This document shows, piece by piece, positions 1 through 8,208 of a stretch of DNA of 64,000 bases; the first letter of the stretch is position 1, and each line of letters begins with the position of its first letter. Origin of the DNA: Flavobacterium glycines (GTDB taxonomy: Bacteria > Bacteroidota > Bacteroidia > Flavobacteriales > Flavobacteriaceae); NCBI RefSeq assembly GCF_900100165.1, contig NZ_FNEO01000010.1, positions 1 through 64,000 of the forward strand, given 5' to 3'. The translations under genes and the position numbers were made by a program. The notes below the pieces were generated by a model. That model had not been told where the DNA came from, made no database searches, and was given only the letters and a program-made list of their open reading frames with translations.

Positions 1-5
1 ACCTT

Positions 6-113
6 AAGGTGGTTATTGCGGCGGGGCTCACCTCTTCCCATCCCGAACAGAGAAGTTAAGCCCGCCTGCGCAGATGGTACTGCAGTTTTGTGGGAGAGTA
101 TGTCGTCGCCTTT
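6..113 (+). rRNA. rrf: 5S ribosomal RNA
   Basis: Typical Bacteroidota 5S sequence. The 5' segment AAGGTGGT pairs with the 3' segment GTCGCCTT to form helix I, and internal blocks such as CCCATCCCGAACAGAGAAGT and GGGAGAGTATG are hallmark 5S loops. It is followed directly by a rho-independent terminator. It should be the last rRNA of a 16S-23S-5S operon whose other genes lie before the window. End positions are uncertain by a few bases. Confidence 0.95.
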
Positions 114-118
114 CTTTG

Positions 119-149
119 AAAACCCCGTTTATTACGGGGTTTTTTTTTA
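119..149 (+). terminator. terminator after 5S rRNA
   Basis: AACCCCGT and ACGGGGTT form an 8-bp stem with a 5-nt loop, followed by a run of nine T. It ends the rRNA transcript, so the two tRNAs downstream either depend on readthrough or have their own promoter. Confidence 0.85.
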
Positions 150-173
150 AATCTTTGTAAAAGGAAGATTTAT

Positions 174-246
174 GGTACCTTAGCTCAGATGGTAGAGCAA
201 TGGACTGAAAATCCATGTGTCCCTGGTTCGATCCCTGGAGGTACCA
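174..246 (+). tRNA. tRNA-Phe (GAA)
   Basis: Complete cloverleaf. Acceptor arms are GGTACCT and AGGTACC, the anticodon loop CTGAAAA gives anticodon GAA, and the T loop is GGTTCGATCC. The discriminator is A and the CCA end is not encoded. Confidence 0.95.
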
Positions 247-253
247 CATCATT

Positions 254-339
254 GCTCGGATGGTGAAATTGGTAGACACGCTGGACTTAAAATCCAGTGA
301 ACAGCAATGTTCGTGCGGGTTCAAGTCCCGCTCTGAGTA
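254..339 (+). tRNA. tRNA-Leu (TAA)
   Basis: Class II tRNA with a long variable arm. The anticodon loop CTTAAAA gives anticodon TAA and the T loop is GGTTCAAGTCC. The acceptor stem GCTCGGA pairs with TCTGAGT, including G-U pairs. CCA is not encoded. It lies 7 nt after tRNA-Phe and is probably co-transcribed with it. Confidence 0.93.
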
Positions 340-342
340 CTA

Positions 343-377
343 AAGCCTCAATTAGATCTCTAATTGAGGCTTTTTTT
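343..377 (+). terminator. terminator after the tRNA pair
   Basis: AAGCCTCAATTAGA and TCTAATTGAGGCTT form a nearly uninterrupted stem followed by a T run. It closes the tRNA-Phe/tRNA-Leu transcript. Confidence 0.85.
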
Positions 378-562
378 ATATGTTTTTTTAATTTTAATAA
401 AACTGATTTTAACGGATTTTTGTTTATATAATCTACAGAGCAGAAAAAAACCGTTTTTATCTGTTCAATCTGTATTATCCGTGGCCTATTTTTTTTATTG
501 AGTGCGCATAGAAGACTCTCATATCAATTCAAAGAGTAAATGCATATTTGGTTTTTAAAATA
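378..562. other. intergenic region without a gene
   Basis: No open frame, promoter or tRNA was seen. The stretch near 470-490 (AATCTGTATTATCCGTGG) resembles, from memory only, short words dispersed between genes in Flavobacterium chromosomes. It has no second copy in this window. Confidence 0.4.
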
Positions 563-592
563 AAAACCTCGCTTTAATAAAGTGAGGTTTGT
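556..592 (-). terminator. terminator of the 613-1092 lipoprotein gene
   Basis: Read on the minus strand, AAACCTCACTTT and AAAGCGAGGTTT form a 12-bp stem with one G-T pair and a 3-nt loop, followed by TTTATTTT. It lies about 20 nt after the stop codon. Confidence 0.8.
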
Positions 593-612
593 AGAATGAT
601 GTTAATTATAAT

Positions 613-1092
613 TTATTTAGTTTTAACCATATTGTATTTCTCAGCACTTGTCTTACCTGATTGCAATCCTGAAATTTGAGCGATAAAACTGGTTTTAGAT
701 GTTTTTTTATAACTGATTTTTTGAGGATAATCGTTTTTCAGATTTTCAAAAATCAGTTCGTTTTCAATGCCTTCTTTTAATTGGAAGCGAATAGGTTTGT
801 TATCATTTTGACCTATTATAGTTGTGGTATAACTTAAATTTTCCCCTTTTTGTTCCAGAATGATACTTTCGTTATGAATAGTGTCTTTGTCTTTTATAAA
901 GAGTGATTTGGCTTTAAATGTGCTGTCGTTTACTTTCTCCCAATTTTCAGAAAGTGTCCCAATATTGTTTTTGGTTTCCCAATTTCCAATGAGCCAATCG
1001 GCTTTTTTTATCAGATCTTTTTCGGCATTATTGTTTTTTTGACAAGCAGAAGCAATCAAAAGCAGGAATAGTAATGAGGCTGTTTTTTGCAT
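613..1092 (-). CDS. DUF6265-like lipoprotein
   Basis: Small secreted lipoprotein of about 159 residues. I choose the internal ATG at 1092 (MQKTASLLFLLLIASACQ) because it starts directly at a lipoprotein signal peptide with lipobox IASAC; the open frame runs 11 codons further upstream. The mature part holds the segment ADWLIGNWETK and then short beta-rich stretches, which fits lipocalin-like DUF6265 proteins. The function of that family is not known. It is monocistronic and divergent from the MFS gene. The family assignment is recognition from memory. Confidence 0.7.
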   Translation of the reverse strand: MQKTASLLFLLLIASACQKNNNAEKDLIKKADWLIGNWETKNNIGTLSENWEKVNDSTFKAKSLFIKDKDTIHNESIILEQKGENLSYTTTIIGQNDNKPIRFQLKEGIENELIFENLKNDYPQKISYKKTSKTSFIAQISGLQSGKTSAEKYNMVKTK

Positions 1093-1183
1093 AATTAAAA
1101 TGAATTGATTTTGTGTCGAATTCAAAACAAAATTACTAAAAATACCAATAGTTTTTAAGAATGTTATTTAGGTATTTTTAACA

Positions 1184-1213
1184 TTTGGGAGCCATTTAAA
1201 AGGCTTAATTTTG
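1184..1213 (+). promoter_or_regulatory. promoter of the MFS gene
   Basis: Bacteroidota-type promoter: -33 TTTG (1184-1187), an 18-nt spacer, and -7 TAATTTTG (1206-1213), which fits TAnnTTTG. The sequence just after it (GCACTCCAAT) recurs downstream of the prfA promoter. Confidence 0.75.
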
Positions 1214-1239
1214 CACTCCAATAAAAAGGAGTTGAATTA

Positions 1240-2400
1240 ATGATTTTAGGCTATTTTAATAATTTACGCCAATCGCCTAAAGGTTATCGATTGGCAACTA
1301 CTGTATTTTTTTTTATTTCCGGTTTTGGATATTCGTCATGGGCATCCCGAATTCCTGCGATAAAAGCTCAATTGCATTTATCGGAAGCTGAATTTGGAGC
1401 AGTTTTATTCGCTTTTCCAATTGGATTAATGTTAACGATGCCGTTTACGAGAAGAATTTTGAATCTTTTCAGCAGTCGCTATTGTATGTTATCGGGAGCG
1501 ATTTTGTTTAACATAGTTCTGGCTTTGCCTGGTTTTGCGGCATATGTATGGCAGTTGGTTCTCATTCTTTTAATTTTTGGCGGTTCACGAAATATTTTGA
1601 ATTTATCGATGAACGCCCAGGCTTTAGAAGTACAGCGTTTGTATCCTAAATCGATCATGACTACATTTCATGCTATTTGGAGTTTGGCCGGATTTGCAGG
1701 AGCAGGATTGGGCTATGTTATGGTAACACAACATATTGATCCATCTTTCCATTTATTGGGTATTGGTGTGGCTATGCTGGCGGTGGTGAGTTGTTTTTAT
1801 CCGTTAACAATAGAGAGTGAACCATCAAAGGAGGAAAGTAAGTTTTTTTCGATGCCTGATAAGAATCTGTTGAAGTTTGCTATTATCTGTTTTGTATCGA
1901 TGGCTTGCGAAAATACAATGTATGACTGGAGTGGGATTTATTTTCAAAATGTATTACAGGCTTCGCAAAAAATAACAACAGCTGCTTTTGTGTTTTTTAT
2001 GACTGCGGTTACCCTTGGACGTTTTTTAGGAGATTATGCGGTGATGCGTTTTGGAATCAAAAGTATCTTGTTTTACAGTGCTATAATGATTAGTGTTGGA
2101 TTTTTAATTTGCTTTCTTCTGCCTTTTATTATTCCAACGATTCTGGGCTTTGTGTTGATTGGCGTTGGTGTTTCCTGTACGGTTCCGTTAGTATTTAGTA
2201 TAGCGGGAAGATCAAAAAAATTGAGTAGTGGTTCGGCGCTGACTTCGATATCTACTATTGGATATCTTGGTTTTTTAGTGGTTCCGCCAATGGTTGGTTT
2301 TATTTCTGAAGCCTTGAGTATGAAATGGGCTTTTTTAATCATGGCTCTTTTGGGAAGTGTAATGATTTTTATGGTAACTAAAATTTCGGAGGAGAATTGA
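1240..2400 (+). CDS. MFS transporter, YbjJ-like
   Basis: Inner-membrane major facilitator protein of 386 residues with about 12 hydrophobic helices. The N-terminal segment FISGFGYSSWASRIPAIKAQ and the region around NILNLSMNAQALEVQ resemble the YbjJ-type MFS subfamily, whose substrates are poorly known. The start is the first ATG, 26 nt after a clear TAnnTTTG element. It stands alone between a divergent lipoprotein gene and prfA, so context gives no substrate. Confidence 0.8.
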   Translation: MILGYFNNLRQSPKGYRLATTVFFFISGFGYSSWASRIPAIKAQLHLSEAEFGAVLFAFPIGLMLTMPFTRRILNLFSSRYCMLSGAILFNIVLALPGFAAYVWQLVLILLIFGGSRNILNLSMNAQALEVQRLYPKSIMTTFHAIWSLAGFAGAGLGYVMVTQHIDPSFHLLGIGVAMLAVVSCFYPLTIESEPSKEESKFFSMPDKNLLKFAIICFVSMACENTMYDWSGIYFQNVLQASQKITTAAFVFFMTAVTLGRFLGDYAVMRFGIKSILFYSAIMISVGFLICFLLPFIIPTILGFVLIGVGVSCTVPLVFSIAGRSKKLSSGSALTSISTIGYLGFLVVPPMVGFISEALSMKWAFLIMALLGSVMIFMVTKISEEN

Positions 2401-2512
2401 TTTGGCCAGAATGAATTCCTTGAGCTTAAAGCAGGAAATCGAAGATTCAGCGGAGCTAAAAAGCTCCTGAAAAAATCTGAAATACTGAAACAAAATTGTG
2501 CAATCTTTTTTG

Positions 2513-2520
2513 TATTTTTG
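2513..2520 (+). promoter_or_regulatory. prfA promoter -7 element
   Basis: TATTTTTG fits TAnnTTTG and is followed by GCACTCCAAT and a 25-nt leader. It places transcription start after the upstream ATG-like extensions of the frame and so supports the start at 2546. Confidence 0.65.
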
Positions 2521-2545
2521 CACTCCAATTATAAGGACTATAACT

Positions 2546-3622
2546 ATGTTAGACAGACTTCAAATAGTGAAACAACGTTTTGATGAGATTTCGGATTTAA
2601 TCATCCAACCGGATGTTATTGCCGATCAAAAACGTTATGTGCAGTTGAATAAAGAGTATAAAGATCTAAAGGCTTTGGCTGAAAAAAGAGATGAATATGT
2701 TCTTTTGATGGCAAATATTGATGAAGCAAACGAGATAATTGCTGATGGAAGTGATGCAGATATGACCGAAATGGCTAAAATGCAACTTGATGAAGCTAAG
2801 GAAAGATTACCAATTCTTGAGGAAGAAATCAAGTTTATGTTGATTCCTAAAGATCCTGAGGATGCGAAGAATGTTATGGTGGAAGTTCGTGCCGGAACGG
2901 GTGGAGACGAAGCAAGTATTTTTGCAGGGGATTTATTCAGAATGTACACTAAATATTGTGAAAGCCGTGGTTGGAGAACATCGGTTGTCGATATGAACGA
3001 AGGAACTTCAGGAGGATTTAAAGAAATTATTTTTGAAGTAACGGGAGAGGATGTTTACGGAACTTTGAAATTTGAAGCTGGAGTTCACCGTGTGCAACGT
3101 GTTCCTCAAACAGAAACTCAGGGACGTGTGCATACATCGGCAGCTACAGTTATGGTGTTACCGGAAGCGGAGGAATTTGATGTTCAAATTGATATGAATG
3201 ATGTGCGTGTTGATTTCTTCTGTTCATCAGGACCAGGAGGACAATCGGTAAATACTACGAAATCGGCGGTGCGTTTAACGCATATTCCTACCGGATTAGT
3301 GGCACAATGTCAGGATCAAAAATCGCAGCATAAAAATAAGGATAAAGCATTAGAGGTTTTGCGTTCCCGTTTGTACGAAATGGAATTGGCTAAAAAACAA
3401 GCTGAAGATGCTTCTAAAAGAACTTCTCAGGTAAGTTCCGGAGACCGTTCGGCAAAAATCAGAACGTATAATTATGCTCAGGGTCGTGTAACCGATCATA
3501 GAATTGGATTGACTTTATACGATTTAGGAAACATCATGAATGGTGATATTCAGAAGATTGTAGATGAGTTACAGTTAGTTAATAATACCGAAAAACTAAA
3601 AGAAGCCAGTGAGGTTTTCTAA
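2546..3622 (+). CDS. prfA: peptide chain release factor 1
   Basis: RF1 recognises UAA and UAG and triggers peptide release. The chosen start (MLDRLQIVKQRFDE) gives 358 residues, the usual RF1 length; the longer open frame from 2498 overlaps the promoter. The codon-recognition PxT motif is present as RVPQTETQGRVHTSA, and the peptidyl-hydrolysis GGQ motif as SSGPGGQSVNTTKSAVRLTH. No programmed frameshift is seen, as expected for RF1 rather than RF2. It is followed by a hairpin at 3687. Confidence 0.95.
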   Translation: MLDRLQIVKQRFDEISDLIIQPDVIADQKRYVQLNKEYKDLKALAEKRDEYVLLMANIDEANEIIADGSDADMTEMAKMQLDEAKERLPILEEEIKFMLIPKDPEDAKNVMVEVRAGTGGDEASIFAGDLFRMYTKYCESRGWRTSVVDMNEGTSGGFKEIIFEVTGEDVYGTLKFEAGVHRVQRVPQTETQGRVHTSAATVMVLPEAEEFDVQIDMNDVRVDFFCSSGPGGQSVNTTKSAVRLTHIPTGLVAQCQDQKSQHKNKDKALEVLRSRLYEMELAKKQAEDASKRTSQVSSGDRSAKIRTYNYAQGRVTDHRIGLTLYDLGNIMNGDIQKIVDELQLVNNTEKLKEASEVF

Positions 3623-3686
3623 TGGTTAAGTAATAATTAATTGTTAAAAAAAGTAAAAACTTTTTAATATTATTAATAAGAAAAAG

Positions 3687-3723
3687 CACTTAATTTGCGT
3701 TATCAAATTAGGTGTTTTTTTTT
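3687..3723 (+). terminator. terminator between prfA and the OmpA-like gene
   Basis: CACTTAATTTG and CAAATTAGGTG form an 11-bp stem with one G-T pair and a 6-nt loop, followed by nine T. No clear TAnnTTTG lies between it and the next start, so it could also act as an attenuator for the OmpA-like gene. Confidence 0.75.
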
Positions 3724-3754
3724 GCCCCAAATTCATTAACTAATATTATTAAGT

Positions 3755-5821
3755 ATGAAGAAGAGAATTTTTCTTTCGTTATTTGCTCTAGCAGGTTTTT
3801 GCTCAGCAAATGCCCAGTCTTATTTAGGTTATGTCCATGATAATTACGCTGGAGTTCAAAGTGTGTTGTATAATCCTGCGTCTATTGTTGACTCTCGTTT
3901 TAAAACAGATATTAATTTGTTTTCGACTAGTTCTTCCGTTACAAATGACTTGTACGGAGTAAAGATTTTTGATGTTTTTAAAGATGGTTACGATTTTGAT
4001 TTAGAGGCTAAAAAGAGTTTTAGTAATGCTAATAATGCGGCCTTTAATACAGATGTTATGGGGCCATCGGTTATGTTTAATATTGCTCCTAAGCATTCAT
4101 TAGCAGTATTTACAAGAGCAAGAGCCTTTTTAAATGTTGTTGATGTTAATGGAAAAGTAATTAATGATATTACAAAAGATAACTCTTCCAGTTTCCCTTC
4201 TGCTAATGTAGGCAGTTTAAATGGAGTAGGTAATTCATGGGGAGAGTTAGGTATTTCTTATGCAGCTGTTTTATACCAAAGAGGACAGCATTTCTTAAAA
4301 GGAGGTATTACAGCTAAATATTTGCAGGGAATTGCTAATTACCATTTACAAGCTAATGGAGTTACAATGGCATACAATGAAAATGTAATTTTACCACAAA
4401 ATAGTACCTATACTACTACAGGTTCAGTTGTTTATGGTTCTAGCCAGGATTTTGCAGCTAATTCAGATTTAGATATTGATTCGAAATCAAGAGGTTTTGG
4501 AGTTGATTTAGGTTTGGTTTACGAATGGAGACCTGAATATACGGCTGACAGAGCTGATATTAATGACTTAAAAGAAGTAAATAAATACAAACTGCGTTTT
4601 GGACTTTCTGTTACTGATTTAGGTTCTATGAAATACGCTAAAGGGGTTCGTAATATGTATGATCTAAATAAAACGATTACGCAGGCTAATTATGATAATG
4701 CAGACAGTTTTGATGAATTTTTGAAAAATAATTATACCAATGTTCCTGTTAATGGGACAGTGAGATCTTATTTGCCTACAGCTATACATGCTGATGTAGA
4801 TTGGAATATTCACAATAAATTCTATTTGAATGCTATTGGTGATATTGGAGTTGTAAGCAAAACAAAATTAAACCAAAACAGTATTGCTAACCGTGTAAGC
4901 GTAACTCCTCGTTATGAATCAAAATGGTTTAGTGCTTATATGCCAATTTCGTACATGGATTATAGTAAACAAGCTCAGGTAGGTTTAGGTTTAAGAACAG
5001 GAGTATTCTTTATTGGATCGGGTTCGATTCTGTCTAATGTAGTTTCAAAAAATTCAAAAGCAGCTGATATCCATTTAGGAGTTAAGATTCCTGTTTATCA
5101 AAAGAAAGCGAAAGATCAGGATGGGGATGGTATCTTGGATAAAGATGATGAATGTCCTACTGTAGCAGGTCCTGTTGAAAATAAAGGATGTCCATGGGGA
5201 GACAGAGATAACGACGGAATTTTGGATAAAGACGATAAATGTCCTGATGTAGCCGGTCCTGCCGCTAATAAAGGATGTCCGTGGGAAGATAAGGATAAAG
5301 ATGGTGTTTTAGACAAAGATGATAAATGTCCTACTATTGCCGGTCCAAAAGAAAATGCCGGTTGTCCTTGGCCAGATACAGACGGTGATGGTGTTTTAGA
5401 TAAAGATGACAAATGTCCTAAAGTAAAAGGAACTCTTGCTAATAATGGTTGTCCGGAAGTAACTACTGAAGTAATTAAAAAATTAAATGATTTCTCTAAA
5501 TCGATTTTATTTGATACTTCTAAAGCGACTATTAAAGCAGAATCTAACGCTAAGTTAGAAGAAATTGTTAAAGTGATGAACGAATACAATACGGCTAATT
5601 TTAAATTAGAAGGACATACTGATAGTACAGGTAATGCTGCTAAAAACCTTCAATTGTCTAAAGACAGAGCTGCTGCGGTTAAGGATTATTTAATTGCTAA
5701 AGGTATTAGTGCTGAAAGACTTTCATCTGAGGGTTATGGAATTACCAAGCCAATTGCTTCTAACAAAACTGTTGAAGGAAGAGCTCAAAACCGTAGAGTG
5801 GAAATTATTTTAGTAAAATAA
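3755..5821 (+). CDS. OmpA family protein with DUF5723 barrel and TSP3 repeats
   Basis: Outer-membrane protein of 688 residues. It has a Sec signal peptide ending near NAQS, then an N-terminal DUF5723-type beta-barrel region (about residues 20-445). Four thrombospondin type 3 calcium-binding repeats follow (about 453-570, each with a DxDxDGxxDxDD-like core and a GCPW or GCP end). The C-terminal OmpA peptidoglycan-binding domain (about 575-685) contains LEGHTDSTGNAAKNLQLSKD and GRAQNRRVEI. The protein should tie the outer membrane to the cell wall. This architecture is common and abundant in Bacteroidota. The DNA of the TSP3 segment is repetitive because the coding repeats are. Confidence 0.9.
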   Translation: MKKRIFLSLFALAGFCSANAQSYLGYVHDNYAGVQSVLYNPASIVDSRFKTDINLFSTSSSVTNDLYGVKIFDVFKDGYDFDLEAKKSFSNANNAAFNTDVMGPSVMFNIAPKHSLAVFTRARAFLNVVDVNGKVINDITKDNSSSFPSANVGSLNGVGNSWGELGISYAAVLYQRGQHFLKGGITAKYLQGIANYHLQANGVTMAYNENVILPQNSTYTTTGSVVYGSSQDFAANSDLDIDSKSRGFGVDLGLVYEWRPEYTADRADINDLKEVNKYKLRFGLSVTDLGSMKYAKGVRNMYDLNKTITQANYDNADSFDEFLKNNYTNVPVNGTVRSYLPTAIHADVDWNIHNKFYLNAIGDIGVVSKTKLNQNSIANRVSVTPRYESKWFSAYMPISYMDYSKQAQVGLGLRTGVFFIGSGSILSNVVSKNSKAADIHLGVKIPVYQKKAKDQDGDGILDKDDECPTVAGPVENKGCPWGDRDNDGILDKDDKCPDVAGPAANKGCPWEDKDKDGVLDKDDKCPTIAGPKENAGCPWPDTDGDGVLDKDDKCPKVKGTLANNGCPEVTTEVIKKLNDFSKSILFDTSKATIKAESNAKLEEIVKVMNEYNTANFKLEGHTDSTGNAAKNLQLSKDRAAAVKDYLIAKGISAERLSSEGYGITKPIASNKTVEGRAQNRRVEIILVK

Positions 5822-5845
5822 TCAGATATCTTAATTTAATAAAAA

Positions 5846-5876
5846 AAAATGAGGCTTTATAGCCTCATTTTTTTTA
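5846..5876 (+). terminator. terminator of the OmpA-like gene
   Basis: ATGAGGCT and AGCCTCAT form a stem with a TTAT loop, flanked by an A run before and a T run after. Placed 28 nt after the stop codon. Confidence 0.9.
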
Positions 5877-5990
5877 AAATAAAGTTTTTTTATTTGTGTT
5901 TTGTATTAAAAACACACAGTGGTAAATGCGATTGGGATAGAATTTTAGGAGAAACTTATACAATTCTTATATTAATTACAATTGGCTTTG

Positions 5991-5998
5991 TAACTTTG
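5991..5998 (+). promoter_or_regulatory. pyrF promoter -7 element
   Basis: TAACTTTG fits TAnnTTTG, 20 nt before the pyrF start. No convincing -33 TTG at the right distance was seen. Confidence 0.6.
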
Positions 5999-6018
5999 CG
6001 CTTTGAAAATAAAAATAA

Positions 6019-6834
6019 ATGACTACACAACAGTTAATTGAACAAATCAAGATTAAAAAATCTTTCTTATGCGTAGGATTAGACGTTGATTTGAATAAAA
6101 TTCCTCAAAGTTTTTTAGAGAAAGAAGATCCTATTTTTGAATTCAATAAAGCAATAATCGATGCTACCCATGATTTGACAGTTGCCTACAAACCTAATAC
6201 TGCTTTTTTTGAAGCTTATGGTATTAAAGGATGGATTTCTTTACAAAAGACAATCAATTATATCAACGAAAATTACCCTAATATTTTTACTATTGCCGAT
6301 GCAAAACGTGGCGATATTGGAAATACTTCTTCGATGTATGCCAGAGCTTTTTTCGAAGATTTAAACTTTGATAGTATCACTGTTGCACCTTATATGGGGA
6401 AAGATTCTGTAGAGCCATTTTTAGCTTTCGAAGACAAACACACTATCATGTTAGCACTAACTTCTAACGAAGGTGCTTTTGATTTTCAAACGCTGGATGT
6501 TGATGGAAAAGAATTGTACAAACGTGTTTTAGAAACTTCTAAAACCTGGAAGAATTCTGAGAATTTAATGTATGTAGTGGGAGCTACCAAAGCAGAATAT
6601 TTTACCGAAATTAGAAAAATTGTTCCGGATAGTTTCCTTTTAGTACCAGGAGTTGGTGCTCAGGGAGGAAGTTTGTCAGAAGTGTGTAAATACGGAATGA
6701 ATGCAAATGTAGGATTGTTAATTAACTCTTCAAGAGGAATTATTTATGCATCCAAAGAAGCAGATTTTGCCGAAAAAGCAAGAGCAGAAGCTTTGAAAAT
6801 CCAACAGGAAATGGAAGCAATAATGCAGTCTTAA
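6019..6834 (+). CDS. pyrF: orotidine 5'-phosphate decarboxylase
   Basis: Converts OMP to UMP, the last step of de novo pyrimidine synthesis, in the cytoplasm. At 271 residues it belongs to the longer type 2 PyrF group. Visible motifs are SFLCVGLDVD near the N terminus, the catalytic Lys/Asp cluster in IADAKRGDIGNT (about residues 93-104), and the phosphate-binding end LLVPGVGAQGG. It is monocistronic, between its own promoter and a terminator. Confidence 0.95.
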   Translation: MTTQQLIEQIKIKKSFLCVGLDVDLNKIPQSFLEKEDPIFEFNKAIIDATHDLTVAYKPNTAFFEAYGIKGWISLQKTINYINENYPNIFTIADAKRGDIGNTSSMYARAFFEDLNFDSITVAPYMGKDSVEPFLAFEDKHTIMLALTSNEGAFDFQTLDVDGKELYKRVLETSKTWKNSENLMYVVGATKAEYFTEIRKIVPDSFLLVPGVGAQGGSLSEVCKYGMNANVGLLINSSRGIIYASKEADFAEKARAEALKIQQEMEAIMQS

Positions 6835-6860
6835 ACATAAATTAAGTTATTAAATTTAAG

Positions 6861-6898
6861 AACCATTAGAGAGCAACGCTTTTTAATGGTTTTTTTAA
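6861..6898 (+). terminator. terminator of pyrF
   Basis: Outer stem AACCATTA / TAATGGTT with an inner AGC-AAC-GCT hairpin, followed by TTTTTT. It ends 14 nt before the next start codon. Confidence 0.8.
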
Positions 6899-6911
6899 TT
6901 CAAATTTTAAA

Positions 6912-7721
6912 TTGAATCAATTGGAAAACTACACCTTAATCGATTCCATCGGAACCCAGCATACTTTTCATAAAGTACCACAGCGTATTATTTCGTTAGT
7001 GCCTTCACAAACGGAATTATTGGTTGATTTAGGTTTAGAATCAAAGATTGTTGGGATTACTAAATTCTGTATTCATCCAAAAGATTTGAGATCTAAAAAA
7101 GCAATTGTTGGCGGTACAAAAAAAGTAGATTGTGATAAAATTAAAGCCTTAGTTCCTGATGTTATTATTTGTAATAAAGAAGAAAACACCTTAGAAATGG
7201 TAGAAACTCTTCGAACAATATGCCCGGTTTGGGTAACTGATATTGTTACAGTTGAAGATAATTTTAAGATGATAAGCGATTTTGGAAATCTCTTTGATTG
7301 TGTTGCTGAAGCTGAAAATTGGAACAGAAAACTGACTTTAGCTTTAAGTGATTTCAAAAGTTTTATCCAAACTAAGCCTGTAAAAAAAGTCGCTTATTTT
7401 ATTTGGAAAAAGCCTTATATGGTGTCGGGTTCAGCTAATTTTATCAATGAATTATTGGAATTAAATCATTTTGAAAATGTCTTTGCTAACCAACAAAGAT
7501 ATCCTGAGGTTGAGCCTGAAAAAATAAATGCAAATGGGGATTTAGACTTTATTTTTCTTTCGTCAGAACCTTATCCTTTTAAAGAAAAAGATGTTTTAGA
7601 GATGCACATTTTTACGCAACCAGCCAAAATTGTTTTAGTAGATGGTGAAATGTTTTCGTGGTACGGAAGTAGATTGTTAAAAGCTTTTGACTATTTTAAA
7701 GAATTACATCAAAAGTTATAA
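6912..7721 (+). CDS. BtuF-like helical-backbone metal receptor
   Basis: Protein of 269 residues related to class III periplasmic binding proteins of B12 and iron-siderophore ABC transporters. It has the opening TFHKVPQRIISLVPSQTELL, the typical first lobe, and a second lobe ending with VDGEMFSWYGSRLLKA. Unlike a true transport receptor it has no signal peptide or lipobox, so it is probably cytoplasmic or its ligand role differs. The only start giving the conserved N terminus is TTG at 6912 (MNQLENYTLID); no in-frame ATG is near. No transporter genes adjoin it. Ligand unknown. Confidence 0.75.
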   Translation: MNQLENYTLIDSIGTQHTFHKVPQRIISLVPSQTELLVDLGLESKIVGITKFCIHPKDLRSKKAIVGGTKKVDCDKIKALVPDVIICNKEENTLEMVETLRTICPVWVTDIVTVEDNFKMISDFGNLFDCVAEAENWNRKLTLALSDFKSFIQTKPVKKVAYFIWKKPYMVSGSANFINELLELNHFENVFANQQRYPEVEPEKINANGDLDFIFLSSEPYPFKEKDVLEMHIFTQPAKIVLVDGEMFSWYGSRLLKAFDYFKELHQKL

Positions 7722-7856
7722 TTCGCATTCTTCCAAAACTAATTCTTCCTGCTCATTTTTAGTTGTAGCAGTCTTTTTTTGTTTTATCTGAGTTAGAATT
7801 TTAAATTCTTCCTGTAGTTTTTCAATTTCACTCGTCTCTTTCAAAAGTCCATTCAT
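7716..7856 (-). CDS. small charged hypothetical protein, 46 residues
   Basis: Short frame from ATG 7856 to TAA 7716 encoding a highly charged, probably helical protein that begins MNGLLKETSEIEKLQEEF and ends with EELVLEECEL. Support comes from a consensus TAAATTTG element 17 nt upstream of the start. It is tail-to-tail with the BtuF-like gene and overlaps its last 6 bases, so the two stop codons interleave. No family is recognised and no function can be proposed. Confidence 0.5.
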   Translation of the reverse strand: MNGLLKETSEIEKLQEEFKILTQIKQKKTATTKNEQEELVLEECEL

Positions 7857-7872
7857 AACAGTAAATTTTCGG

Positions 7873-7880
7873 CAAATTTA
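7873..7880 (-). promoter_or_regulatory. promoter -7 element of the small ORF
   Basis: Minus-strand TAAATTTG fits TAnnTTTG exactly. Transcription would start near 7866, about 10 nt before the ATG at 7856. Confidence 0.55.
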
Positions 7881-8049
7881 CATTAACACAACATTAAAAA
7901 CCTAGTTTTTTGTGTTAAGTTTAGCAATTTAAAGGGGTTTTGGACCAAAAATTAAGAATAATACTAAACTTGTGTCAATAGAAATTTAGAGGCAAATTAT
8001 TTTTTAAGGATAACATAATTATTGTGCAGAACAAAAGAGTTATGTTCTA

Positions 8050-8087
8050 AAAAAAAGAAGTGCTAGCATTTGAAAATACTAGCACTT
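8050..8087 (-). terminator. hairpin with minus-strand T tract, likely end of the purU transcript
   Basis: AAGTGCTAG and CTAGCACTT form a perfect 9-bp stem with a 12-nt loop. On the minus strand it is followed by CTTTTTTTT. It lies about 155 nt past the purU stop. Confidence 0.7.
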
Positions 8088-8208
8088 GTTTTAACTAACC
8101 AAAACCAAATATAATAAATAACCAGTTTATTACATTGCAAAGATGCCACATAACGGCGGGAAAAGCTGTTAAGGATATGTTATTACTTTGTTGGTTATAC
8201 GTTAAGAT

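Noticed and set aside
28..324. 98-residue open frame on the minus strand
   Set aside because: It runs antisense through the 5S rRNA, its terminator and both tRNAs, so it is a chance frame.
2073..2528. 151-residue minus-strand frame at the end of the MFS gene
   Set aside because: It is the shadow of the membrane-protein reading frame, covers the prfA promoter and has no recognisable domain.
5116..5589. 157-residue antisense frame and direct DNA repeats in the OmpA-like gene
   Set aside because: Both result from the four TSP3 coding repeats on the + strand; repeat spacing follows codons and there are no CRISPR-like spacers.
6835..6911. Cobalamin riboswitch before the BtuF-like gene
   Set aside because: Only the pyrF terminator fits in the 77-nt gap; no B12-box or long leader is present. 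None was seen before the MerR gene or the TonB receptor either.
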